Below, piece by piece: positions 1 through 5,969 of a stretch of DNA of 6,094 nt. A program made the position numbers and the translations under genes. Position 1 is the stretch's first letter. Every line of letters starts with the position of its first letter. The notes under the pieces are model-generated. The model had not been told where the DNA came from and made no database searches. It was given only the letters and a program-made list of their open reading frames with translations. Source of the stretch: Kangiellaceae bacterium (lineage in GTDB: Bacteria > Pseudomonadota > Gammaproteobacteria > Enterobacterales > Kangiellaceae); NCBI GenBank assembly GCA_030590405.1, contig JAUUYO010000204.1, forward strand, positions 1 through 6,094. The letters are read 5' to 3'.

Positions 1-43
1 AAACAAATAACCAGATGAGAAAAACATTAGTCGTTAGTAAAGC

Positions 44-739
44 TTAAAATTCATACTCAATAAGTGCTCTTAATACGCTGTCGTTTTTCGAATGATTAAA
101 TTCTTTAACAATACCAACTTCCCAGTTTAATTTGCTGCTATCGAGTTTCAATTGGCCTAAAATGACAGGACCAACAAAAAAATTATTTTGATCGGCGTAT
201 ATTTCAAAACCCGGCTCTATATTAACCGAATAGCGATATCGCAATTGAAGTGCCTGATTGAACTCCCAATAGTGTTGTTGATCGTCTTCGAACAGATATT
301 GATTATGTATATTTAGCGCAGCACTCCATTTTCCAAATTCTTTTTCCAGGATCAATCCAAAATTCCCTCCCCACTCTTGTGAATTTCTTTCTCTTTCGAT
401 TTCGACCAATAATCCGACATCAAGCCAGTACTCACCTTGCTCAGTAAACTGGTAAAGCGCTTCTATTTCAAAAGCTTCTAACTCTACATTATGCTCAGTA
501 TCCTTGGCACCAATTAAATAAAACTCTACAAATAAGTTCTCGCTAATATCCTTACCAAATCCAAATCGATAAACAGAAAAACTAGCTGCCAACTCACTGT
601 CTAATAAACTGATAAGACGAGTTTCAAATTCATAGGTATCCTGCTCCACATAGGGATTGTAAACCTTATCAACATCAGCTTTCACTACCGGCATCAGCAG
701 TAAACTTAAACCAAGCATTGCGAACAATCGGCCTATCAT
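44..739 (-). CDS. Putative outer-membrane beta-barrel protein, last gene of the FTR1 operon
   Basis: I do not recognise this 231-residue protein as a named family. Residues 1-21 look like a Sec signal peptide: a short basic start, a hydrophobic core (LGLSLLLMPVV) and a V-K-A cleavage site. The mature part alternates polar and hydrophobic residues in many short strands rich in Tyr, Phe and Trp. It ends in Phe231, with Tyr229 and Ile227 at alternate positions, which matches the C-terminal signal recognised by the BAM complex. I infer a small barrel of perhaps 8-12 strands. There is no plug domain or TonB box, so it is not a TonB-dependent receptor. The mature protein is very acidic, with Glu-rich strands around residues 86-117. 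It starts at ATG 739 one base after the permease stop; the ribosome site AGGA (752-749) lies inside the end of the permease gene, indicating coupled translation. A role as the outer-membrane door or a metal-binding partner of the permease is inference from position only. Confidence 0.75.
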   Translation of the reverse strand: MIGRLFAMLGLSLLLMPVVKADVDKVYNPYVEQDTYEFETRLISLLDSELAASFSVYRFGFGKDISENLFVEFYLIGAKDTEHNVELEAFEIEALYQFTEQGEYWLDVGLLVEIERERNSQEWGGNFGLILEKEFGKWSAALNIHNQYLFEDDQQHYWEFNQALQLRYRYSVNIEPGFEIYADQNNFFVGPVILGQLKLDSSKLNWEVGIVKEFNHSKNDSVLRALIEYEF

Positions 740-740
740 T

Positions 741-1517
741 TTAATTTTTCCTGACTGAGAATATCTTGAAATAAATAAAGCTAGCTGATGGTATCAGGAC
801 ATAGCTGAAATAAACAATGACCTGGGTAAAACTAGGAGTCGCTTCATATCCTATAAGGGCGTATAACAATTGTCCAATGACAGAACGTTCATCGATCAGG
901 GTATTGGTATTCCAAACGGGGTATCCGCTTTCAATAAAATCAGCTTGCATTAAATAAGAAACGGCTTGAGAGGCCATACCTGCGGAAACCACCACTAGAA
1001 GAAACAAGCAAATAATCACTCCAGTATTAGCAAGTTGATTTAACAAATAATAACTGACAGCGCCCGCGCTGATCCCTATGCCAAGTCCCAAAATACTACC
1101 TAATAAATTAGCGTGAAAATGATTGTCATTTGCAAGACTGCTTTGAAAGAAAACAATGATCTCAGCCCCTTCAAGGCTAATCGCCAGAACAATAATACTG
1201 GAAAATAATATTTTTAGTAGCTGCTGATTCGACTTCAAATAGTTCGGCATTATCACGATAAAATTAATCCACTGGATCAAAAGAGAGAGAGCTAATAGTA
1301 CCGTGATAAATAGCACTTCCTGCCCAGTACCATCATATAAATCTGAAATTTCAGATAATTGCAAGGCAACCAACACCGCAAAAGCAATGCCTGACACTAA
1401 AGCCAGAAACATCCATTTTTTATTAACTGAAAAGTGATTGGAATAGACAAACAAAAAACTGACTAAAAGCGAAGCTTCCAATGTTTCTCTGAGCACAATA
1501 ATGACCGCATCTAACAC
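741..1517 (-). CDS. FTR1-family high-affinity iron permease
   Basis: This 258-residue inner-membrane protein has about seven hydrophobic segments (roughly residues 3-25, 35-55, 67-90, 101-125, 137-160, 163-187, 228-252), as in EfeU/FTR1. Segment 1 carries the motif R10-E-T-L-E14. Segment 4 carries L115-E-G-A-E119, the counterpart of the second REGxE motif, with both glutamates kept but Arg replaced by Leu. The family signature G-x-G-Q-E is at 63-67, and the region 179-236 (AGMAS..., then LIGYEATPS) also fits FTR1. Lys-rich short loops (32-34, 95-102) and the basic C-terminus place the N-terminus in the periplasm. That puts an H133-F-H135 pair in a periplasmic loop just after the second motif. 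In yeast Ftr1 the motif glutamates are needed for iron transport. The start is GTG at 1517, supported by GAAGG (1532-1528); an ATG slightly upstream is out of frame and soon stops. Iron is the expected substrate; the oxidation state and energy source are not shown. Confidence 0.93.
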   Translation of the reverse strand: MLDAVIIVLRETLEASLLVSFLFVYSNHFSVNKKWMFLALVSGIAFAVLVALQLSEISDLYDGTGQEVLFITVLLALSLLIQWINFIVIMPNYLKSNQQLLKILFSSIIVLAISLEGAEIIVFFQSSLANDNHFHANLLGSILGLGIGISAGAVSYYLLNQLANTGVIICLFLLVVVSAGMASQAVSYLMQADFIESGYPVWNTNTLIDERSVIGQLLYALIGYEATPSFTQVIVYFSYVLIPSASFIYFKIFSVRKN

Positions 1518-1527
1518 AATTTATAAG

Positions 1528-1532
1528 CCTTC
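1528..1532 (-). promoter_or_regulatory. Ribosome binding site fixing the GTG start of the permease
   Basis: On the minus strand this reads GAAGG, ten bases before GTG 1517. It supports the GTG start over the nearby out-of-frame ATG, whose reading frame stops after seven codons. Confidence 0.6.
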
Positions 1533-1553
1533 ATACTATCGAATAAAAAAGGT

Positions 1554-1922
1554 TCATTTTACAATAATCCATCCTTGAGCCGTTTTTTGATTAAACTCAC
1601 CAAAAAATGGATATTCTCCAGCGGCAAGCGGCCCAATAAAAATATTGGCTTTTCTCTCGCCCATGATCAGTTTCTCACGATTTAATTCGTAACTTTCAAA
1701 TTCTTCTGAACTGCTGTCGCGGTTATGCACAATCAGCTTGATCTTAGTATTTGCCGGTATTTCAATTTTGTCAGGGATGAAGAAGTGATTTTTAATTTCG
1801 ATTTCAATGGTGAGTCTTTTTGCGCTCGCATCAACAGAAAAAATGCCAATAACCAGCATCGTCAAGTGAATCAAGAATAAACGCTTGGCTTTTACTGAAG
1901 AACCTGTTTTTGATAGAACCAT
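1554..1922 (-). CDS. Periplasmic cupredoxin-like protein (EfeO-type cupredoxin domain)
   Basis: This small exported protein has 122 residues from ATG 1922, or 125 from GTG 1931, which directly abuts the kinase stop. I prefer the ATG because a weak AAGTGA sits six bases upstream; the choice does not affect the mature protein. Numbering here is for the 125-residue form. A signal peptide covers residues 1-37, with a basic stretch, the hydrophobic segment 18-31 and a probable cut after A35-S-A37. The remainder is one beta-sandwich of the cupredoxin type found with FTR1 permeases: F51-x-P-D-K-I-E-I-P-A, then L66-I-V-H-N-R-D, E76-E-F-E-S, the G100-P-L...G-E-Y turn, and F109-F-G-E-F-N...T-A-Q-G. It contains no cysteine, so a type 1 copper site is impossible. 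Possible metal ligands are H49, H69, M90 and the acidic E76/E77/E79 cluster. I recall a His where N114 stands in relatives. It probably binds and hands metal to the permease, or supports its oxidation. Confidence 0.88.
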   Translation of the reverse strand: MVLSKTGSSVKAKRLFLIHLTMLVIGIFSVDASAKRLTIEIEIKNHFFIPDKIEIPANTKIKLIVHNRDSSSEEFESYELNREKLIMGERKANIFIGPLAAGEYPFFGEFNQKTAQGWIIVK

Positions 1923-1931
1923 ATTATTCAC

Positions 1932-3398
1932 TTAATGCTGTTTTTGAAAAATTATTTTAACACAAAGCCCAGATGTCATTTTTTGACCATTATCAATCTT
2001 AAATGAGCTATCAGATACTTGTATTTTTGCATGATGTAGGTCAGCTATCTGCTTAACAATTGCCAGACCAAGGCCACAGCCAATCACCTTGGATTGATTT
2101 CGGTCGCCATCTAATCGATAAAAACGCTCAAAAATTCGCCTCCGATCAACCTTTGCAATACCGGGACCAGAATCCATAATGGCAACCATAACCGATTGCT
2201 CATTCTGCTCAAGTTTCACTCGAATCTGGCCGTTAACCGGGGTGTATTTTATTGCATTGATAATCAGATTTTTAAATAATGTTTGTAGAGCAAATTCTTC
2301 TCCTGGTACATTATAAATCAGATCCGAATCAACAAGATTTTGCTCGTCATCTTGTTGTGGATGCTCTAATTCAATCTCATGCCCTCTTTCATCAATTAAT
2401 GGATATAATTCTGCAATCAAATTTTTAAGCAGCCTGCTCAAATCGACAGATTGAAATTGATCGGCATACAGCTCTGGCGAGCTACGGTTGAGCATCAGAA
2501 TTTGTTCAACCAGGTGACTCATCCGTTTGACCCCATGACTTAACTCTGCAATGCTTTCTTTATCATTTAAACCTTCGTCATTGATTCCTTCATCGATCAG
2601 ATTTTTCATTTGAATATTGAGAGCCGCTATCGGAGTGCGAAGCTCATGGGCGGCATCAGAGGCAAATCGCTTTTCTCTTGATAACGAACTATTCAGACGA
2701 AATAACAAATCATTGATCCGCTCAGTTAAACGATTAAGCTCCTCCGGCACGTTTTCCATTTCTATCGGCGATAAATTGCCCGCTTGCTTATTATCCACTC
2801 TACTCGCCAATAAGCTAACCGGCTTGAGTCCTTGCCTGACGATAAAAAAAATAATCAAGGCTATCGTTGGCACCGCCAGTATAATCGGATAAACAGATTT
2901 TAAAATCACGCTTTCTGCCAGTTTATAGCGGACATCCTGTTTTTCCATAACAAGCACCCAACGTTGATCTTGTTGATAAAATCGAGTGATCTTTCGCCAT
3001 CGAAAATTAGCATAATTGAGATAAGATTTTTCGACTGCCAATTTAAAATCAAACTGTTCCTCGCCTTTTTTAACATCAAAAACATTCGACTGAAATAAAA
3101 CATTATTATTTTCATCTCTGACTTGAAAAATAACCGCGCTTTGAAACGCCGCTGAGACAAACTGAGATTTTTCCTGTGGCGAGATTTCGGGTATTGCATG
3201 CTGGTTGATTTGAACGTGTTGATTGATTTGAGTCGGGGAACTGATCGCCAAAAAATCGGAATAGTCTTCTAATTTACGATCAAACAGCACTTCGGCTTCC
3301 TGCATACTTTCTTGATAACCATGTAATGCCGCCAGAAAGTTTGCCAGAATAATAGTAGAAATAATACTGATGGTTAAAAATAATCGAATGGATTTCAC
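1932..3398 (-). CDS. Two-component sensor histidine kinase, QseC/PmrB-like
   Basis: This 488-residue membrane kinase has transmembrane segment 1 at about 5-25, a periplasmic sensor region at 26-167, segment 2 at about 168-188, a HAMP-like linker at 189-240, and then the dimerisation/phosphoacceptor and ATPase domains. The H box is F245-A-S-D-A-A-H251-E-L-R-T-P, with H251 the phosphorylated residue. The N box is K376-N-L-I-I-N381-A. The D box is D409-S-G-P-G413, and the glycine loop is G440-C-G-L-G444-L. The ...REKRFASDAAHELRTP... context and the R-Q-G-L-K-P segment after membrane helix 2 are typical of the QseC branch. The sensor region holds an imperfect duplication, QINQHV/QINQHA (57-68), and lacks the ExxE iron motif known in PmrB. 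The start is GTG 3398, three bases after the regulator stop, with only a weak ribosome site; the predicted N-terminal membrane helix supports it. It presumably phosphorylates the adjacent regulator. The signal is unknown; iron or another metal is a guess from the operon. Confidence 0.95.
   Translation of the reverse strand: MKSIRLFLTISIISTIILANFLAALHGYQESMQEAEVLFDRKLEDYSDFLAISSPTQINQHVQINQHAIPEISPQEKSQFVSAAFQSAVIFQVRDENNNVLFQSNVFDVKKGEEQFDFKLAVEKSYLNYANFRWRKITRFYQQDQRWVLVMEKQDVRYKLAESVILKSVYPIILAVPTIALIIFFIVRQGLKPVSLLASRVDNKQAGNLSPIEMENVPEELNRLTERINDLLFRLNSSLSREKRFASDAAHELRTPIAALNIQMKNLIDEGINDEGLNDKESIAELSHGVKRMSHLVEQILMLNRSSPELYADQFQSVDLSRLLKNLIAELYPLIDERGHEIELEHPQQDDEQNLVDSDLIYNVPGEEFALQTLFKNLIINAIKYTPVNGQIRVKLEQNEQSVMVAIMDSGPGIAKVDRRRIFERFYRLDGDRNQSKVIGCGLGLAIVKQIADLHHAKIQVSDSSFKIDNGQKMTSGLCVKIIFQKQH
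3195..3230 (-). repeat. 18-base tandem duplication inside the kinase sensor domain
   Basis: Two adjacent 18-base units (3213-3230 and 3195-3212 on the minus strand) match at 13 of 18 positions and share CAAATCAA at their starts. They encode QINQHV and QINQHA in frame, each with one histidine, in the periplasmic part of the kinase. Confidence 0.65.
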
Positions 3399-3401
3399 AG
3401 C

Positions 3402-4067
3402 TTAGTTTAAGCCTTTTTTGATGGTATAACCAATGCCTCTTACTGTTTTAATCAAACCTTTTGGAATTTTTTTGCGTAAATGGTGGATATGGACTTCAAT
3501 CGAATTACTCATCACTTCTTCGCCATAGTCGTATAATTTTGCCTCTAAACTTTCCTTCGTCTGGATCCGTCCTATTGATTCCATTAATGCCTTAAGTAGC
3601 ATATATTCTTTTTTCGACAATTCCAGATCCTTGCCTTGCAAAAAAGCCACATGACCGGATGGGTCGAGACTCAATTCACCGATTTGCAGTAATGGTTGTT
3701 CTCGATGACTCAGATGTCTTTCTAAAACTCTGATGCGAGCCGACAACTCAGCATACTCAAAGGGTTTGACCAGATAGTCATCCGCGCCTGCGTCCAACCC
3801 TTTTACTTTATCAGACAGTTGATCGCGAGCGGTCAAGACTAATACCTGGCACGTAATTTTTTTGACTTTGATCTGCTTAAGTACTTCGAGACCATCCATA
3901 TCCGGCAAACCCAGATCCAAAATAACAATATCAATCGGGTCAAACTCAAGACTGACAATTGCCTCTCGACCACTGGACACTGTTTGCAGCGAAAAGCCTT
4001 CGCGCTTCAAGGCCTTCGACAAACTTTGTGAAAGTTGCAGATCATCCTCAACTAAGAGCAGTCTCAT
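3402..4067 (-). CDS. OmpR/PhoB-family response regulator, QseB/PmrA-like
   Basis: This is a 222-residue cytoplasmic DNA-binding regulator. The receiver domain (1-115) has the acidic pocket E7-D8-D9, phosphoacceptor D51 in V-I-L-D-L-G-L-P, switch residue T79 and conserved K101 in the K-P-F motif. The winged-helix domain (about 125-220) ends in the usual I-E-V-H-I-H-H-L-R-K-K recognition helix followed by T-V-R-G-I-G-Y. The length is normal for the QseB/PmrA group. ATG 4067 is chosen because it begins directly with M-R-L-L-L-V-E-D-D and is preceded by AAGGA five bases away. The same frame is open for 23 codons further upstream, but those codons run through the inverted repeat and resemble nothing in the family. 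The stop is three bases before the kinase start, so the two are cognate partners. It probably controls its own operon, but I could not identify a binding site. Confidence 0.96.
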   Translation of the reverse strand: MRLLLVEDDLQLSQSLSKALKREGFSLQTVSSGREAIVSLEFDPIDIVILDLGLPDMDGLEVLKQIKVKKITCQVLVLTARDQLSDKVKGLDAGADDYLVKPFEYAELSARIRVLERHLSHREQPLLQIGELSLDPSGHVAFLQGKDLELSKKEYMLLKALMESIGRIQTKESLEAKLYDYGEEVMSNSIEVHIHHLRKKIPKGLIKTVRGIGYTIKKGLN

Positions 4068-4072
4068 AGTTT

Positions 4073-4078
4073 TCCTTT
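4073..4078 (-). promoter_or_regulatory. Ribosome binding site of the response regulator
   Basis: The minus strand reads AAAGGA here, five bases before ATG 4067. It decides the start in favour of the short form and lies immediately after the base of the 4084-4140 hairpin. Confidence 0.65.
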
Positions 4079-4083
4079 TACTG

Positions 4084-4140
4084 GGGGCTGTTGATCTTTC
4101 ATAGTTCGGCAGCGTTGAACTATGAAAGATCAACAACCCC
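4084..4140. repeat. 24-bp near-perfect inverted repeat between dtd and the regulator
   Basis: The arms 4084-4107 and 4117-4140 are complementary at 23 of 24 positions around a 9-base loop (4108-4116). The single mismatch (4088/4136) becomes a G-U wobble in RNA from the minus strand, so a transcript of the dtd-to-regulator gap would fold as an unbroken 24-pair stem. The inner arm core reads TTTCATAGTTC / GAACTATGAAA. It begins eight bases after the dtd stop and ends shortly before the regulator's ribosome site. No run of U follows the stem on the minus strand, so it is not a standard intrinsic terminator. The minus-strand foot reads GTAGGGG. It could be a transcript-processing or stabilising hairpin, a REP-like or MITE-like insertion, or less likely a protein-binding dyad. 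Confidence 0.9.
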
Positions 4141-4147
4141 TACTTCT

Positions 4148-4585
4148 TTAAACCTGCAACCAAAACGTGACCGGTCCATCATTAGTTAAGCTCACTTGCA
4201 TATCTGTGCCAAATTCACCAGTTTGCACTTGATGATAACTCCCCGCAGCCTGTTGAACAAAATAATCAAACAATTGCTCGCCAAGGACCGGAGCTGCCGC
4301 ACTTGAAAAACTGGGACGCATGCCTTTTTTAGTATTTGCCGCCAGGGTAAATTGAGGAACCAGTAACAAGCCCCCGTTAATATCGACAAGGCTCAGGTTC
4401 ATTTTGTCCTGTTGATCGGAAAAAATGCGATAACCAAGGAGTCGTTGTAGCAGTCGATCAGCGTTTGCCTGAGCATCGTTTTTTTCAACCCCGATCAACG
4501 CCAGAATGCCTTGCTCGATTTGTCCAACGATTTGCTGATTGACTGAAACTTGCGCGTTACTCACTCGTTGGATCAGAGCAATCAT
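4148..4585 (-). CDS. dtd: D-aminoacyl-tRNA deacylase
   Basis: This 145-residue cytoplasmic homodimeric enzyme hydrolyses D-aminoacyl-tRNAs (and glycine mischarged on tRNA-Ala), keeping D-amino acids out of translation. It has the full family length and begins M-I-A-L-I-Q-R-V. The catalytic region is P77-Q-F-T80-L-A-A followed by K86-K-G-M-R-P-S-F. The second active-site motif N135-D-G137-P138-V-T-F carries the Gly-cisPro pair that rejects L-aminoacyl groups. The first motif is usually S-Q-F-T; here Ser is Pro while Thr80 is kept, and I do not expect loss of function. ATG 4585 is preceded by AGGAG (4597-4593), seven bases away and inside the end of the prolyl aminopeptidase gene. The two genes overlap by 29 bases, implying one transcript and probably coupled translation. 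Confidence 0.97.
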   Translation of the reverse strand: MIALIQRVSNAQVSVNQQIVGQIEQGILALIGVEKNDAQANADRLLQRLLGYRIFSDQQDKMNLSLVDINGGLLLVPQFTLAANTKKGMRPSFSSAAAPVLGEQLFDYFVQQAAGSYHQVQTGEFGTDMQVSLTNDGPVTFWLQV

Positions 4586-5534
4586 GACGCAGCTCCTGAT
4601 AAAAGGTTTTGGTGGCTCTTACCAGACCATCAATAATACCCGCTTCTGTGGCTGAATGGCCAGCATCACGAATAGTGTGAATCTCTGCATCTTGCCATAC
4701 CGCTTGCAGTGACCAGGCATTTTCCAATGGGCATAACATGTCATAACGTCCATGAACAATAATCCCGGGGAGCCCTTTTAACTGGTGAGCATTTTTGAGC
4801 AATTGATTTTCTTCTAAAAAACAATGATTAACAAAATAATGAGCGCTGATGCGAGCCATGCCCATAGCTAAATGGGGATTTTCAAAATGATCGACCAGCG
4901 AGTGATTAGGCTCCAATGTGGCGACCTTGGCTTCCCAACTTGCCCAGGCTTTTGCCGCGCCCATTTTAGCCAGTTCATTTTGCCCGGTGAGCCGCTTATA
5001 AAAAGCAGATACAATATCATTTTGCTCATTTTTGGGGATCGGTTGAATAAATTCTTGCCAGTAATCGGGAAAAACGCGACGGGTTCCATCAGCATATAGC
5101 CAGTTGATGTCTTCTTTACGACCCAGAAAAACGCCTCTCAATATCATGCCAAGTACTTGATGTGGGTGACTTTCAGCATAAGCCAGCGCCAGGGTTACCC
5201 CCCAGGAGCCGCCCATCACCACCCACTTTTCGACCTTTAATGCTTTCCGGATCGCTTCGATATCGTCGATCAAATGTTGGGTGGTATTGTTTTCCAGGCA
5301 GGCATGCGGGGTCGAACGACCACAACCGCGTTGATCAATCAAAATGATACGATATTTTTCCGGGTCACAATAGCGCCGATGAACCGCATCACAACCAGCT
5401 CCGGGTCCACCATGCAAGTACACGACAGGGATCCCTTCCAGAGTCCCCGATTCTTCATAATAGATCTGATGCCCATCATCGGTGTCCAGCTGATAGCTTT
5501 GATTGGGTTTTATTTCCGGGTAGAGTGGCTGCAC
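4557..5534 (-). CDS. pip: Prolyl aminopeptidase (proline iminopeptidase), alpha/beta hydrolase
   Basis: This 325-residue cytoplasmic serine peptidase removes N-terminal proline from peptides (family S33). The oxyanion-hole motif H41-G-G-P-G-A-G is followed by D67-Q-R-G-C-G-R-S. The nucleophile elbow is G108-G-S110-W-G, with S110 catalytic. The acid is D265 in H-G-R-Y-D, and the base is H293 in A-G-H-S. The cap region 140-235 fits the family and the length is normal. The start is GTG 5534, giving M-Q-P-L-Y-P, which matches the usual N-terminal L-Y-P of the family. An ATG at 5539-5537 is out of frame, and no strong ribosome site precedes the GTG. Its 3' end overlaps dtd, and this gene order also occurs in Pseudomonas. 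The last ten or so residues after the final helix (RHDCSDPTSE) are encoded largely in the overlap and are probably not structural. Confidence 0.96.
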   Translation of the reverse strand: MQPLYPEIKPNQSYQLDTDDGHQIYYEESGTLEGIPVVYLHGGPGAGCDAVHRRYCDPEKYRIILIDQRGCGRSTPHACLENNTTQHLIDDIEAIRKALKVEKWVVMGGSWGVTLALAYAESHPHQVLGMILRGVFLGRKEDINWLYADGTRRVFPDYWQEFIQPIPKNEQNDIVSAFYKRLTGQNELAKMGAAKAWASWEAKVATLEPNHSLVDHFENPHLAMGMARISAHYFVNHCFLEENQLLKNAHQLKGLPGIIVHGRYDMLCPLENAWSLQAVWQDAEIHTIRDAGHSATEAGIIDGLVRATKTFYQELRHDCSDPTSE

Positions 5535-5588
5535 GTCATTTCGATTTCTTTTTAAACAAGATGCTTAAAGACTAGCACATTTTAACGG

Positions 5589-5909
5589 TTATTTTTCAGG
5601 TTGTTTGTTATCTTCTTTTTCTGATGACTCAACGTCCACATCGCCTTCAAGAATAATGACCACACCTTTAGGGACTTTGCGTGGATCCAGTCCTTTTATG
5701 GTGCGCACCACATCATAAGCAATTTGTGCACAGTTTCTGTTCGGGTCAATTTTTTCACAACGCTGAAATTCCATTTTTAACTCTTCAGCTATGGTGGTTT
5801 CTTCTGGGGGTGGGATATAGCCTAATATGCCTTGCATCACCTGCAACGGACCAGTATCCGCACAAGCGGTTAACATTGTGGCAGTTAATAAAATGACGAT
5901 TTTTTTCAT
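5589..5909 (-). CDS. Small lipoprotein of unknown function
   Basis: I do not recognise this 106-residue protein. It begins M-K-K, has a hydrophobic segment at 4-13 and a lipobox L13-T-A-C16, so C16 should be lipidated after signal peptidase II cleavage. Ala rather than Asp at +2 suggests sorting to the outer membrane. The mature part has a Pro-rich spot (IPPPEE, 32-37) and a probably helical, charged segment (38-53). It contains two cysteines, C51 and C60, nine apart, that could form a disulfide. A short strand-like stretch G82-V-V-I-I-L-E is followed by a strongly charged tail (89-106). The start is ATG 5909, with no convincing ribosome site. The gap to the prolyl aminopeptidase gene is 54 bases with no clear terminator, so cotranscription is possible. 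No functional link to its neighbours is visible. Confidence 0.8.
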   Translation of the reverse strand: MKKIVILLTATMLTACADTGPLQVMQGILGYIPPPEETTIAEELKMEFQRCEKIDPNRNCAQIAYDVVRTIKGLDPRKVPKGVVIILEGDVDVESSEKEDNKQPEK

Positions 5910-5941
5910 TGAGTATACAACTTAAGTTAGCAAAGCTTTAT

Positions 5942-5969
5942 TAGATAATAACAGTTACAAATAGTTCAA
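5942..5969 (-). promoter_or_regulatory. Possible sigma-70 promoter for the lipoprotein gene
   Basis: On the minus strand, TTGAAC (5969-5964) and TATCTA (5947-5942) are separated by 16 bases, within an AT-rich stretch about 35-60 bases before ATG 5909. Other pairings are possible in this AT-rich region, so this is a weak call. Confidence 0.3.

Noticed and set aside
1..27. Possible next gene starting at ATG 27 on the minus strand
   Set aside because: Only nine codons remain before the window edge, and there is no convincing ribosome site; it cannot be supported.
2617..2892. Plus-strand open frame opposite the kinase
   Set aside because: It lies wholly within the well-supported kinase gene on the other strand and has no recognisable domain.
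1932..3398. PmrB-type ExxE iron-sensing motif in the kinase
   Set aside because: I scanned residues 26-167 and found no ExxE, so direct PmrB-like ferric sensing is not supported.
4068..4136. Upstream extension of the response regulator reading frame by 23 codons
   Set aside because: The codons run through the inverted repeat, the extra residues do not fit a receiver domain, and ATG 4067 has a good ribosome site and begins at the canonical RLLLVEDD.
4084..4140. Intrinsic terminator of dtd
   Set aside because: The stem is strong but is followed on the minus strand by CAGTAAAAGG, with no U run; a plus-strand terminator would have no gene to end.
5537..5539. ATG start for the prolyl aminopeptidase just upstream of GTG 5534
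   Set aside because: It is out of frame with the conserved protein; only GTG 5534 gives the family N-terminus.
5274..5555. Plus-strand open frame opposite the prolyl aminopeptidase start, and similar ones at 4872-5099 and 5162-5347
   Set aside because: All are antisense shadows of the aminopeptidase with no family motifs.
5915..5920. TATACT as a -10 box for the lipoprotein gene
   Set aside because: It lies five bases before the ATG, so transcription would start inside the coding sequence.
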